Source of the DNA: Paragonimus westermani
Lineage: Eukaryota > Platyhelminthes > Trematoda > Plagiorchiida > Troglotrematidae
Direction of reading: 5' to 3'
DNA: 64,000 bases
Assembly: GCA_008508345.1 (NCBI GenBank)
Contig: QNGE01003002.1
Coordinates: 1-64,000, forward strand
In this document: positions 52,553 to 64,000 of the stretch, in pieces
Layout of the letters: each line of letters starts with the position of its first letter
Position numbering within the stretch: position 1 is the stretch's first letter
Program-made: the position numbers and the translations under genes
The notes under the pieces: generated by a model
Told to the model about the DNA's origin: nothing
What the model saw: the letters and a program-made list of their open reading frames with translations, nothing else
Databases searched by the model: none

Positions 52553-53639
52553 TGAGAGACTACACTGTTGAATCAGGTCGGATGACGCCTACAGTTACGT
52601 TCACATAAGCGTCTGAGAGTGCATCATAAATAAATACTTCCACACGGATAAGTAAATGACTGTAGACATTAAGTAGCTGCAGAAAGAATCACACTGTCCT
52701 TCTACCGTAAAAACAAAACTACAGTAGGTTTGAAAGAAATACGTAATTTAGCAGACTAGAGGATTCCGTTCATAACTGTATTTAATTTCTTAGTTACTTA
52801 TGCAGCAAACCTGTCACCTTTCATTGGTAGCGAACTACATACCGCCTTCTTTTCCGTCATAGACACTTACTCCGCCCTCACGCAATGTTGCATAGTCGCG
52901 TCTACAAACACATCTAGCTGGCCACATCGTAACATCAACGTCCTTGAGAAAAACAAGTGCTTCGAAAACGTACTCTATGTACATAGTTGTACTCCTTTAT
53001 CAGTCGAGCAGTTCAACTTTCTTCTCTTATCAGTGGGACAAAGCTGCCGGAGCAAATACACTGCCCATTCAAAATATCTTTCTCAGAGTTCTCACGTTCA
53101 ACACATCCGTCAACACAGCGTCTAATGAGCATGCCGAGGAGGGCCAGTTGATTACTCTGTTCAGATTTGAGTGTGAATGTGACGCTGATGTGGGCCGAGC
53201 TCAAAGTTACCAAAATGCCTGTTGGATCAACAAGTTCGCTAGTCACACAAGATATCATCCATATATCGCTTATAAACACTATATGCACAAATGGCTCCTC
53301 CTGGCCGGTCACTTTCAGGTGTCACCATGAAGATGTATGCAAACTACGGCCCCAGTGGGAATCACGCTGTCACACCATTCATTTACCGACACAGTTCCTC
53401 GTTGTGTTGTGAGTACAGAACTGCATTTGCTATTTCAGTTCTGTTGGGGGGTGTACGGACATCTAGGGCTTTTGGCCACAACACACTCACGCGAGTATCT
53501 ATGATCCTTTCATTCACGCTTTGGTAAGCAAGAATGTTACGTCAACTGAAAGCGTACTTTGTCCAGCCCCGTCAAGTCCACCTATTGTGTTGACGAATGC
53601 GAAGTAGTTCTATAGGCTATATTCTAAAAACTTCTGTTT
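52553..53639. other. Non-coding, nothing recognised
   Basis: Overlapping open frames on both strands around 52944-53412 (up to 128 codons), without recognisable motifs. If the adjacent PLE fossil were longer, its RT body would lie here on the minus strand. I could not find its landmark motifs. Confidence 0.35.
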
Positions 53640-53966
53640 GACGGGTTCAAGGATGTGTGATAACCATATGGTCAACGAGTGGTTTGGTGTACATTTAGGA
53701 TCAGGGTGCTTTCATCTTTCACATTTCATACTTCGTATTTGTCCTAGTACGATGTGAATTTTGTCTACGTAGTCAGTCTCATTTAGCCGGACAGTTTCAA
53801 CACATTTATCCTGTTTAAATAAAGCAAGAATTCCGTTTGTGTCTTGAATTTCGGTCGTTAGGACACGCCCTTTCATGGGATGATGTGTCGAACTCGGAGT
53901 ACTCCGCTGGGGTTGAAGACAACAGTNNNNNNNCAAAATCCAGCACAGATGACAGATTAACGCCAT
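53640..53966 (-). pseudogene. Penelope-like element RT, N-terminal fossil
   Basis: The minus-strand frame 53966-53712 includes MKGRVLTTEIQDTNGILALF followed by KQDKCVETVRLNETDYVDKI. PLE reverse transcriptases have a block of the type 'ADKG..TVV(L/M)...Y..K...(L/I)L' near the start of the RT. Here Gly is replaced by Cys, but the TV.L, TDY and K spacing is kept. After a frame change, a DPK segment (about 53660) would fit the 'DPTPK' motif that follows in that family. The frame crosses the 7-base gap of Ns. The rest of the RT is not recognisable, so this is a truncated old copy. Confidence 0.45.
53927..53933. other. Seven unresolved bases (N)
   Basis: Assembly gap of 7 N. True length unknown. 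It lies inside the PLE RT fossil. Confidence 0.95.
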
Positions 53967-54062
53967 AAGACTAGAAAAAGTTCTCAGACTCTAAATCCAA
54001 ATCAAACTGCCTGGATTTATGTTGTGGACAGCAAAACTCTGGATGCACTGGAAGCATTTCAA

Positions 54063-54288
54063 GGCAATTACCACCGCAACTGCGGCACACCTTGTAGATT
54101 CACGCCATACCTTCAACCCAACCTCCTTCTCTCATCCACTTCACCGTTTCAATGGCAGTCGGTCAAAAACCGTGAGCTGTCGAATTTGGGCAACAGTTGA
54201 AACAATCGGAATTTGACGGAATGATCCACCCTTGTGGGTACATAAACATTCTGTTCATACCTTGTTTTTATCACAACCTATCACCCAC
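54063..54288 (-). repeat. Short inverted-pair repeat, copy 2, with the empty insertion site
   Basis: Reverse complement of 52096-52552 minus the insertion. The target 13-mer occurs once, at 54250-54262, with its flanks continuous on both sides. It therefore shows the pre-insertion state of the copy at 52096. Confidence 0.8.
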
Positions 54289-56499
54289 TCTATAGTGATC
54301 TCTTAAGGTTCGAGTTGTTTCACAACCGTAGGGTGATTGTGTCAAAGCCCCGTTTCCATTTGCACTTTTGATTCGGTTAATCTCATTCGAAATTTTCGCT
54401 TCTCAGGTTCATTTCACTGCATCACTCTTTCTCCGTATTCGACATGATGATTATCCATGTCTTTCTATTGCCAATACTGCACATAAATCCACTTCTCTCT
54501 CTCTCTCTCGCTAATAATAAACCACAGCAAACTCGTTGCCTGATGAACGTGAACCGAACAGTAAATGTTGTACAGAATTATATTTCAGCATACAACTTTT
54601 CACTAGGCTATGTAGACAGTTACCATCAGATAGCCCTGTAACGTTTGATCACTCTAGCTGATCATCTAGACGGATTTCATCGTTGGTACCACTGGCTCGA
54701 GACTTGAAAGGCACCGTTTTCCGAGTTACTTATTTTACGGCTGTCATTCAGGTCGCCAATTCAAAAAGTCTTGTCATGGGTAAACGTATTAACTAGGTAC
54801 TTCAAGCGAGACCACACCTAGTTCACATGACCAAACGGGTTGAACAACGTAAGTGATCGAGAAATAGAACGGACACTGTTTTCCCGAAGGATTTTGGAAA
54901 ACTTATGTGGAGCAAAACAGACTACGCCGAGACACTAAGCTTTTTGACCAAACGGTCGCTATAATTAAACGACTACACCGGCTTAACCGAATTGTATGTT
55001 CCTCAGTGACACTTCGCAGACACAAATGAGTGACTCCAGGGACCATTGTTTGTCCCCTTCTAGCATGCTAGGACATCAATATGATGTTGATGTCGTCGTC
55101 GTCGCTATCAACACCAACAGCATCATAGCCTCGTTTTCAACCTCAACATCAGCATCCTGATTATCATTCTCCTCAATCCTATCAACCTCATAATCAGGAT
55201 CCTCATTCTCATTCTTAACTCTGTCCCCTTCACTATCAAAACCCAGACAATGGAGTATCCCTTGTCATCAGGCGACCAGCTGGAATGAATTATTTAAAAC
55301 TAATCTCCGAACATATCACCATATGAAACGCATAACAAATATGTTCGGATCCACTGGCATTTCCATCTGCTGTTGGCTACCACACTCGTCACACTTCGAC
55401 TGTTCACAACATTTACACTCTGCTCATAAAAGTCGATACAGCCAGCTGAAAGCCATTTTCTAATAGTGTGTGTGCTTTGGTTCCAACTGTTGAAAATCAC
55501 GATCGACATGTATATGAAAGGAACAAATCAGGTTGAGTGCGCCTAAAAGAACAGGTTTCCGTTCACGTCTTCCACCAGGATTTCAATTCTTTCTAACACG
55601 GATAAAACGTGTTTCAATTATCTCCCGTTCAAACTTTTCAGTTGCACTGATCCCTTATAAGTGTGTTGAACGCGAGTGTGACATTTTCCAGTAGCATACT
55701 CATCCGCCACTCTTACCAACCGAAGGTTTGTCCGGATCGTCATTCACCGAAGTACAATGTCACACTGTGACGTCACTGTGCAACAAACTCCACATGTTTT
55801 CACTGTGGCTTCATACGAGTGTCACCTCATTCCTACTGGTTGGAGGGTTCCCCGTTCAACTGCGTCAATTCCGGCAGCACTGAAGATGGCTTTAACAACC
55901 ACCGTCACGTTTCAGGCCAAACCTGATGGTGACAGCATAAAGCCAATTGCACGCAATTCTACAACTTAAGGTATCCACCTTGCACATCATCCACCAGCCT
56001 TAGATGAATAATCGATTAATGCCTTTGTCATTCCAACATAAAACGAGGATAGTTTCGTACATTTTGCTGACAACTCAGCGGTTAGGTCTGGAATTAAGTG
56101 TACCACGCTGGAAATTCAAAAGTCTGGTATTTAATATCCAGTACTGAACTGGAAATACAGTTTGGAGTTATTCAGATGGTAACGGTAGGAACTTCGGCCA
56201 AGGTCGTAGCCTCTATTCACAGAGCTACTTATCGGATGTGTCATTGAGCCAACAAATAATGCGAATTTTTCTTATCCCGTCACTTACGTTCAACCATACT
56301 TGACTGTCTTCTTTCTGTCACCATATGTGGCGGTTGTATTCACTTGTCTCATTGGGTCAATTGTCCGCATCCAAGAAATGCTGTTCACTGTGAAGTTAAA
56401 AGTAGAATAACAGATAAACCGGTACTGATAGACAACAGGCTTCATTTGAACCATAATTGAGTTGAAACCATCGCAAACATTTGGTTTCAATGAACGTCA
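54289..56499. other. Non-coding, with simple repeats
   Basis: (TC)8 at 54494-54509. A low-complexity stretch rich in ATC, CAT and TCNT triplets runs from about 55076 to 55260 (GTCGTCGTCGTC near 55090, then repeated CTCATTCTC/ATCAACCTC-like units). No coding feature recognised. Confidence 0.5.
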
Positions 56500-56823
56500 G
56501 CATACTCGTTTGCACGCCAATCACAAAACGGCTGATTGGTTTCAGCCTGCACACGAAAGGAAAGGCAACAGCTAAGGAAGGCATTTGGCATACCATCCTG
56601 TAACCACGATGACCGAGGCCCGTTTTTTAGAGAAAGTGTCTGGGCTACAATCTGCCGCTTAATCACGGGTCGCCGGTTCGATGCTGAGGCGTGCATGATG
56701 CTGACAAGCACCAATTGGGTCGTAAACAACTGTTTCCACCTCTTCGCTCTTTTCTTTTCTCAACCTCTCTTAAGGTCAAGGTGGATGCTTATGCGTTTGC
56801 ATACCAACCACAAAACGGCCGAT
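56500..56823 (+). repeat. Short direct repeats flanking a B-box-like segment
   Basis: 56500-56536 and 56787-56823 are imperfect direct repeats of about 37 bp (shared core CACAAAACGGCYGAT and CGTTTGCA). Both are followed at a similar distance by AAAGGA...GCAACAG. Between them, about 56672-56682, CGGTTCGATGC fits a Pol III B-box. This could be a short duplicated unit or the ends of a small non-autonomous element about 320 bp long. Confidence 0.35.
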
Positions 56824-59800
56824 GATTGTACTCTGTAAAGGAGAAGAAGCGCAACAGTTAAATGGATTTAGTTAAGAGTTGCTAATTAGTGAATGGTCTC
56901 AGGACAATAAATTCTTAGGGCTGTTTGTAAGAAAGTAATTTGCTACGAGGAAAATAACTTCAGTCGCAGATTTGTTTGATCCTCAAATCGACACAATTTT
57001 ATGTTACTTTGACAATCGTTTCTCATTTGCTGATACATAGTGTGATTCAAAGATATTCCTCAAGGCTTTCTGAATTATGCTGTTGTGTTATTTTATTTGA
57101 TTACAGAAAATTTGGCACAAATTCACCGAAGTAAACTGCATATACACACTTTGTATCTATTCCAACACAAAGGAAGTTTTTTACTTTGATCCCATGAACT
57201 TCCAACTTCTCACTTACTGCCTAATTCGCCTGGGGGGTAAGTAAGCCTGTTGCTCAGTTTTTTGAGTTAATTTCGTTACAGCTGAATCTAACCTATCATC
57301 ATTTGCCACTAATGATTTGAGACTGAGTGTGTCAAAATAAAAATTATGTATTACGATGCTATCAGCGTCTTGGACCTTGAAAGGGATGTCCGCCTATTTT
57401 TGAAACGTTCCATCATTGGTATCTGGAATGTCATTCGGTTTAAAAAGCATTTGTGGGCCGGTTGTTCGAACGCATACAAATAGACTATAGATGATGCTGG
57501 TAGTGGTTCTTGGCGGATACACCGGAAAATTTTTATGTACGGGTCATGCAACATCGCTTTGTTAGTTAATTTAATCCAAGGATTTTGTACTTGCTGGATT
57601 GCAATGGGTTATTACTTGGGTAATCTGCACAATTAGTCTGATATTAGTTCTCATACACATGTGTGTATAGACTTAGCTAAATGGAAGCAAATATCATAAA
57701 ACACACAGGTAAGCTGCAAAGTGAATCAAGTGGACCGGAACTTTCAGAGCTCAGATAGTCGGTTTTCACAAAAAGCCATCAGATTCTATACAATTGGCTT
57801 GGCACTGTAACTGTGGAACGGAGAAAGTTTCAGTTAACTTCTTTCACTACTATGAATTCTACGGGAATTTTTTGTTAACGTGTCCTTGCCTAACCAAAGA
57901 GTACGCAGAACCTGTGTTGGGCTGTTTCGATTGATCCGTTCTCACAGACCGTAGGCAGGTTCATATTGTCAAAGAGAATTTAGGATTGCGTGAATCTGTG
58001 GCAACTCACTCTGTAGATGTAAACATGAGTGAAATTCAAACAGGTGCAGGCTATTCGAGTGATATTTCAGTACTGATTAACAGTCGTAGCACTGAAAATG
58101 CCAGTACAAAATTTATCTCAAGTAAACAGAAAATTATGTGCTGAAAAATTATGACCAGTTGGCCAGTCTGATTAATAGATTTGCAACTATGGAGACTGTT
58201 GCAATTTTGTAAGGTCTCGGAAGTCAGTTAGGGATTAGTGTTTTTGAAGCGTTGACTAAGTGAAAACGGATTACAGCACTTCAGAAAAGGGAAACCAAAC
58301 AAAATAAGAAAGCTTTCCCTCAGCTCTTTTGGTATAATTAAATGGGTACTCAGGAATGGTAGATATGAAGTAAGATTGTAAATATGATAGAAAATTTATG
58401 CGGCCGACCAAGGGATCGAGCGAGAGTTTTTTAAGAAATTTCCCTACATAATTAAAAGGCGGAATGTTCAAGATGTGCATAGCTATGTATTCAACAAATG
58501 GACTAATCCAAAAGTTTTAATCCGGTTTTAAGCTCCGCTTGAAAATTTCCGGAAGTAATAGTCATACTGGGTGTGGGATGAGAAAATAACCGGATAGCTT
58601 TATACACACATTTTCACGTGGTCCGAATAAATGTGCATATATATAATTAGGAAAGAGAACATGACGTGAACGACAAGGGTTGCATGCAATTTGACTGACT
58701 TGTTTAAAACGTCCAAACACAGTAGATTCGACAGAGTTCCAACGAATTGTACTGTAATCCTTAGAAAAATATGTACTGAACCTAAAATATTGTCTAAATT
58801 TTTCATTTGTAAGGCTACTGGGCGTCAGTTTGGAACAGAACTACCAAAGAGAATAGCAAGTTTCAAATCAGATTCTGCTTTTTTGCTCAAGACGTACACA
58901 GCTTTTGCCCGTCCGGTGAGCGGTTTTCCCAATGCCGTTAAAAGCTCTGTTGCCGTTGCATGTCGCTAAAGCTTCAAATTCCGATAATCACACCACGATT
59001 GCATATATGAAATGTCTGTTATTTTTTATAACAATCACTGGTTTACCACCAAAACTTTCTTGTTTGGTATCGTTTTTTACAGTCTTATCTTCATCTGTTC
59101 AAGCTAATTTAACACTGATTGGTGACCGTTTGCGAATTCCTTGTTGGCTGCTCCATTTACAGCTTATGTTATGTTTTTTCGGTAGTGCCATATAAATTTT
59201 TATCATTTCGATTGGCTTTCTAATTTTTTCGGATATAAAGTACAGTCTCGTTTTTCCGATCGTCTGAACCAACAACCGATGAGACCGTTTTGAAGAACAG
59301 GAGGGTTAGACCTCTTTAAGCATCAAGTGGTGAAGGTGACAGTCAATTGACATTATCAGAACCTAATCACATGGAGCAGGCTGGAGACTCTTACGAATAA
59401 CAAGGCAACATACCAAAAGACGTATATTCCGAGAGACACTTGGCCAGTAGGATAGACTCTTGAACGTTTGGCCGTTCAAATTGAGACCGATTCAGAAACC
59501 AACTACCAACAACAGCATACGAAGAAATTATATATTGAGTAAGAATTACTATGTTTTTATGGATGCAACTGAAGTGTATCGTTACGATCAGAAAAACAGA
59601 AGTACATCTGCTTGTGTTTGCTTTTCAAGGACGACAGAGTTGGGTGAGCAAGTTAGAGCAATGCGTCTCACCAGTGTTCCAATATTTTTCTCAAAAAGTA
59701 CAGAGGACATCATCTGAGATTACTGGAAACTGCGTTGCTGACTGACGGCAAAAACGACTCGAGTGCCAAGCAAACAAATTACAGATAAGAAAACAGGGAG

Positions 59801-61069
59801 CAAAGCTCGCTGATTCATTCTTCTCAGGTAGGGTTTTAAGGGATTGGAATGTTTACCTCTTTGACTGCAAAATAACAGTAAATAGTTGCTTGAGTGACAG
59901 AAAGTAATCGGTGTTTGGCGGAAAAAATGTCGTGACAAGGGTCCTTCAAAACAGACTACAATGAAACAAAAGGACACTTGAGAACAATCACAGCAAAGAA
60001 GTGAGCTTTATCTGCAATGTAAACACCCGGGTGTAGTGATCATTCTGTGTTTGGGAAAAGCTAGCTGTGCGTAGTCGGAGGAGAGTGGGCGTAGAAATGT
60101 TGAACCTCTGCGGATTGCCTTAGTACGTTGAGCAGAACTTTCACCAAATGAACAAACGAACCAGGCTTGAACAAAAAAACAGTTTGTGATATCTCGAATT
60201 TTTATCGCTACAGTAGTTAATAATGCTGTGAAAATTCTGACAATCAGCTAATTACATCAAATCTAACAATTTACCATTGGCTCTCGGGCCGAGAACAAGT
60301 TGTATGCACTGACTGTTACAGGTCTCCACTTTGTGTAAAAATGTAAAATAAGACGACCAGTATAAAAACCGCTGCTACTTTCTACTGCTTGCTCTGACAG
60401 CAAAAATTCTGCTGCTGACTGGCTGGGTTGTACTCCTAAGCGGAGATTCGCTTATGATGTGACCAGATAGTTGACCATTAGTTAGACAACCTGGTCCACC
60501 TGTCTCAACCGTGAGTAAGAGTGGTTTACCCAACAAAACCGGACTTTCCCCACTTCCTCAGCTGCCGAGCCCTTTCGGGCTGACCCACTGTAACGGAGTG
60601 CATTGGGGCCTAGATAAACATATCCTGATACCCATGGAAAACAGCTTTGCGGATGAGATTTTGAGTGAGACCGCCTGAATTAGATGTGAGCGATGCAAGT
60701 CTAGGGTGCTAGTTCTGCAAACACTGGAAGCGTCGTTTTGGTGAGTACCTCAATAATAATTAGCTTAACCTATTACAACCATTGATTTGGTCGGGTGTTG
60801 TTGACCACAGTTCATGTTAATCATCTTAGAAAGTTCCCTTCACGGTTATCTATCACTGGTTGTCCTGTAGGACTACCTAGAACGAAAATATGCAACTGCG
60901 CTGTGCTCCTGTCGAGTTGGGGTCTGATTGCTTGGTGCACGCTCACCGACTGTTCGAATATAATAGTAATATAACATAATCTTTCGATGGCACTAATAGT
61001 ACTAATGATAAGCAAATAAAAGTGTGTGGCAGATCTGTTAATTCAGAAGAGAACCAACAGCAAAACATC
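56824..61069. other. Non-coding, no genes recognised
   Basis: Short frames only. Two consecutive + frames at 58691-58969 and 58932-59195 (92 and 87 codons) have protein-like composition, the second hydrophobic, but no motif. An exon pair cannot be ruled out. Confidence 0.35.
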
Positions 61070-61140
61070 TCGGATTTGACGGGGTTCGAACCAGTGAGTG
61101 ATAAAGCATGACCAACTGTGACACTAGCTGAGCAAAGAAG
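61070..61140 (-). repeat. tRNA-like (SINE-type) fragment
   Basis: On the minus strand the order is GCTAGTGTCACAGTTGGTCA (A-box-like) followed, about 20 bases on, by CTGGTTCGAACCCCG (exact B-box GGTTCGAACCC). Spacing fits a tRNA-derived Pol III promoter. Acceptor-stem pairing is not evident, so it is a SINE head or tRNA pseudogene, not a working tRNA. Confidence 0.4.
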
Positions 61141-62734
61141 TCATACCAAAAGCTCAAAACTTTCATATTTATGTTAGAAACTGAGTCCAAGTCTAAGTCA
61201 CAGTACTAAACATGCAGATGACATGATATGGTTTCCAGTCCATCGCAAAAGAAAACGAGGTGGTCAACATAGACAGTTTTCTAGTTCCTCTGCAATTGCA
61301 TACGGACGCTTGATCAGCATCTATTTTCGCGGAGACAGGTGCGTTTGTAACTTGGATAAACTGCAAGAAGAAGAGGAGTTACCCAGATAAACATTACTAG
61401 TGAGTGGCTACCCCATTGAGTTCACTAAGGCATATAATCCGTTTAACAAGAGCAATAAACTCGCCTAAACGACTCAATAAAGGGACATTTTCCCGTCCAT
61501 CCACAGGCGACTATCTAATCAATGACTATCATCACTACCATCTCCCTAACAGCCATAAGCCTGACCAGAAGGTACTGCGGCTCGGGCCACCGCTCACCTC
61601 GATAGTGACTTGGAACATCATAGGAGAAAGCCCTAGTAAAACGGTCAAAAATTAATAGAAGCGAACCAACCGGAAGAAGAAGAATAAGTATGGATGCATG
61701 TACGTCAATGGCTACGGCACACTACCATCGCGGGCAGCCTTCCTAATTAGCGGTTTGCGTGATCACGAGGTCCCCAAACAGACAGGTGACATCTGCCCAC
61801 TTTGCTCAGTGAATCAGCCATGCGATTTCAAGCAACCGGTCTCAGTATATAATGTTTGGTATAGTAAACAATCAGATGGCATACGGGTCACGTGAACCAA
61901 ACACCGTAGCCGTGCAGTGATCGTGTAATCCGAGCGTTCCAGAATTCGTGTTGGCGAACGGCCGTGTTGTTCACGTGATCAATCCACTTAATGTGGGCTA
62001 ATTGACGGGGACAACGATGGTTAAACACAGTAAGTCTGTTGACATCTTCGATATCATGCACAAATCAATGTCTGCTGGAAACCGAACTCATGTCGTCATA
62101 GAGTTTGGTATTGTTCAAACCACCACAGGACCTGTTCACCAAAATCACCGGCGCAGTATGTCAATCCATTCTGTTTCACATTCTGTGTACTAGTTCACTT
62201 GCAGTTGCACTGGCTGGCACAAACAGAAAGGATTCACAACTATCACACCAACCCAACACCATCCAAAATGTTCGAAACAACTAATGACATACCAACCTCA
62301 ACTGGGTGAACTGGACGTTAGAAATCCAACATCGTCGTCACGTCATGATTGCAAGGCACCAAGTTGTCCCAGTAAACTCATACAAGGTACTGTGGGGCAA
62401 TTGGAGCTTAAAGTTACTGGCTTCTTGCGGAGCGATGCTCCTTGGAACTTAACAGCCCGTGTTATGTGCGCAAAAGTAACTGAAGCAGTCTACTTCACGG
62501 TCGTGATCCTGATTACGTAACACCGACTGCATTTGTAGGCGCACTCGTTCAACGTTTGCCACCACATTTTTGCCTATTCCAAGCTTGTGAGTGATATCAA
62601 TAAATTAGATGTAGACTTGTCATAGTATTCATCTTCTCTCCTCCCTGACGAAGTGACCGGATGGAATGCAATGTACTACTAACAAGTAGTGTAGCAGATT
62701 TGTGATTTTAGATGAGACCCGAATGTGAAAAGTT
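61141..62734. other. Non-coding, nothing recognised
   Basis: Short + frames (61404-61655, 61698-61895, 62002-62193, 62284-62520) follow each other in different frames. None has a domain I can name. Confidence 0.35.
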
Positions 62735-62815
62735 AGGGCTTCGGCTGGAGTTGAACCAGCGACAGACGGCACGCCTCAGCGCCTCAGCTACGGAACCACA
62801 CCAAGAGCTCGGGAA
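62735..62815 (-). repeat. tRNA-like (SINE-type) sequence with a perfect T-arm
   Basis: Minus-strand reading: CCGTAGCTGAGGCGCTGAGG (A-box-like), then about 20 bases on GCTGGTTCAACTCCAGC. The latter is a perfect T-arm (GCTGG paired with CCAGC around TTCAACT) and an exact B-box match. It is followed by CGAAGCCC, but the 5' side does not pair with this as an acceptor stem. It is best read as a tRNA-derived SINE head. Confidence 0.5.
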
Positions 62816-63741
62816 TCTCACTGCCCTGGCAAGATTTCTCAAGCTGTTCACGCTGGATCCACCAACACCAATCAAGGAATTCAGTGCATCAAAATGTACA
62901 AGTGACATGAGAATTCGTTCGAAAATACTCATTAAAATCATGAGGCACGCAAGGTGGGGAGCGAGAAGTACTTTCTGTGTTCGATCATCAGGCTAATTAC
63001 AACACAACAAATATGGAAACGGTAACCAAGGTGGCTCAGAAAAACGGTTAAGGGAGGTTTTGGACGGCGTGTTTGTTAACAATTACGCAATGACTGTTCA
63101 AACTAGGTCAGCAGCGGTCAATATTCTAAGTCTCACCAGTTTCTATCAACTCTTTTGCACTCGTTAAACAATCTGAAGAGCGTCTTTCTCATGGACAGAG
63201 TGAATGGTGTCGGTCAAGTGAGCAAGACTCAGGCTTGAAACCATTCTAACCATAAAGTGTGCACTCACCCAGGCTGATTTTCAGACATTCTCTCAAACAA
63301 TCGCTTTGTGTTTATTGTGATGTAATTAGCAAGTCCTGCTCACTGCTTTGTCGTTCTCATGCTATGAGAACGACAGTAACGGAGAGATAAAATCGAATTT
63401 ATGGCTGGAATTTCCTGGGTCGACAAAAAGTCTTCTCAAACAGCCGGCCAAAAATTTCCTCTTGGATTCTAACTTTTCACGTCGAAAGAAAGTTCGTGAA
63501 CCCCTTAGGTGCCCCACTACTGTCATGAGCCAAGAACACTGAAGGCATTTGGAAGGTTTGTTCCGAACATTAACACGTGGGGTATATGCTTCAATGTCAC
63601 AACAAACAAACACTCATTTGCATATAACTTTGATTCAAGGGTGGAACGATTGCAATAATTGTCACTGCCCACTTCATATACAAGGAGGAAAACATTTCAC
63701 GCCAAAGTGCACTTTAAAGGTACTTCAGTATCTTAAAAAAA
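62816..63741. other. Non-coding, nothing recognised
   Basis: May contain the body of the SINE downstream of its tRNA-like head, but no boundary, tail or target duplication was found. Confidence 0.35.
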
Positions 63742-63822
63742 TGCTCCTGTCTGACTACCGAGTAGTATCATGAGTAGTATGGTGCGACTGCCAGTCCTCG
63801 CTACACTATTGGCAACGGACAG
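63742..63822 (+). repeat. Dispersed repeat, copy 2 (pair with 42665-42749)
   Basis: Same order of blocks as copy 1, including TGAGTAGTATGGTGCGA and CTACACTATTGG, with substitutions and small indels. Family not recognised. Confidence 0.55.
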
Positions 63823-64000
63823 GGAATGATGACAACATTGCTGTCTCCCACTTCGGACGAGTTGGTTATAAGGGGCACCACCTTCTATGATCAAAAAGAG
63901 ATCCATTCTGAGTTGCCTGAGGTGGTTAACTTAAAGAAGTTTCACCTCGTCTTGTAACACTTCTAGTCTTGCTTTGGACCTGTGGCCCCGTATTGTGAGG
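63823..64000. other. Non-coding to the window edge
   Basis: Nothing recognised. Confidence 0.4.

Noticed and set aside
55076..55260. Triplet-rich tract considered as a coding repeat
   Set aside because: Units are irregular and no long frame crosses it, so it is treated as low-complexity DNA.
1..64000. CRISPR arrays, bacterial defence systems or operons
   Set aside because: No evenly spaced repeats, no dense coding and no bacterial gene signals. Mobile elements and composition point to an animal genome.

Overview
This window is eukaryotic, non-coding and rich in mobile DNA. The best guess is a parasitic flatworm (trematode, or possibly cestode). That rests on three things: a Penelope-like element (PLE) with linked reverse transcriptase and GIY-YIG endonuclease, an RTE-like LINE ending in a short GAT repeat, and tRNA-like (SINE-type) fragments. 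There are no operons, no ribosome binding sites and no dense coding. Apart from one 334-codon PLE reading frame, no open frame exceeds about 135 codons. I cannot identify any host gene, and any host exons present are too short or too divergent to recognise by eye.

Layout. 457-550: a small perfect-type hairpin plus a 46-base tail. About 1010-1535 (-): a decayed PLE GIY-YIG endonuclease. 2304-15056: a very large inverted repeat, with two 2.87-kb arms that are almost identical and a 7.0-kb single-copy spacer. Each arm carries the same broken Tc1/mariner-type transposase end (4540-4870 and 12492-12822). 15057-34601: mostly featureless, with weak tRNA-like fragments. 34602-35606 (-): the best-preserved coding frame, a 5'-truncated PLE. 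About 39160-40610 (+): a decayed LINE. 52096-52552 and 54063-54288: an inverted pair of a short repeat. The first copy has been interrupted by a 218-bp hairpin-forming insertion with a 13-bp target-site duplication, and the second copy preserves the empty site. About 53640-53966 (-): a PLE reverse-transcriptase N-terminal fossil. 61070-62815: two tRNA-like fragments.

The strangest observation is inside the giant inverted repeat. The arms match at roughly 99.6%, except for one 42-base tract (3155-3196 versus 14165-14206). There the right arm is the base-by-base complement, not the reverse complement, of what the left arm predicts. All 42 positions fit that rule. No known inversion, conversion or replication process does this, so it is either a data-handling or deliberate edit, or something truly unexplained. 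The second most informative observation is the 218-bp hairpin insertion at 52135-52352. It contains a hammerhead-ribozyme-like core and shares its tail with the hairpin at 457-550, and it looks like a non-autonomous element mobilised by a PLE-type machinery.
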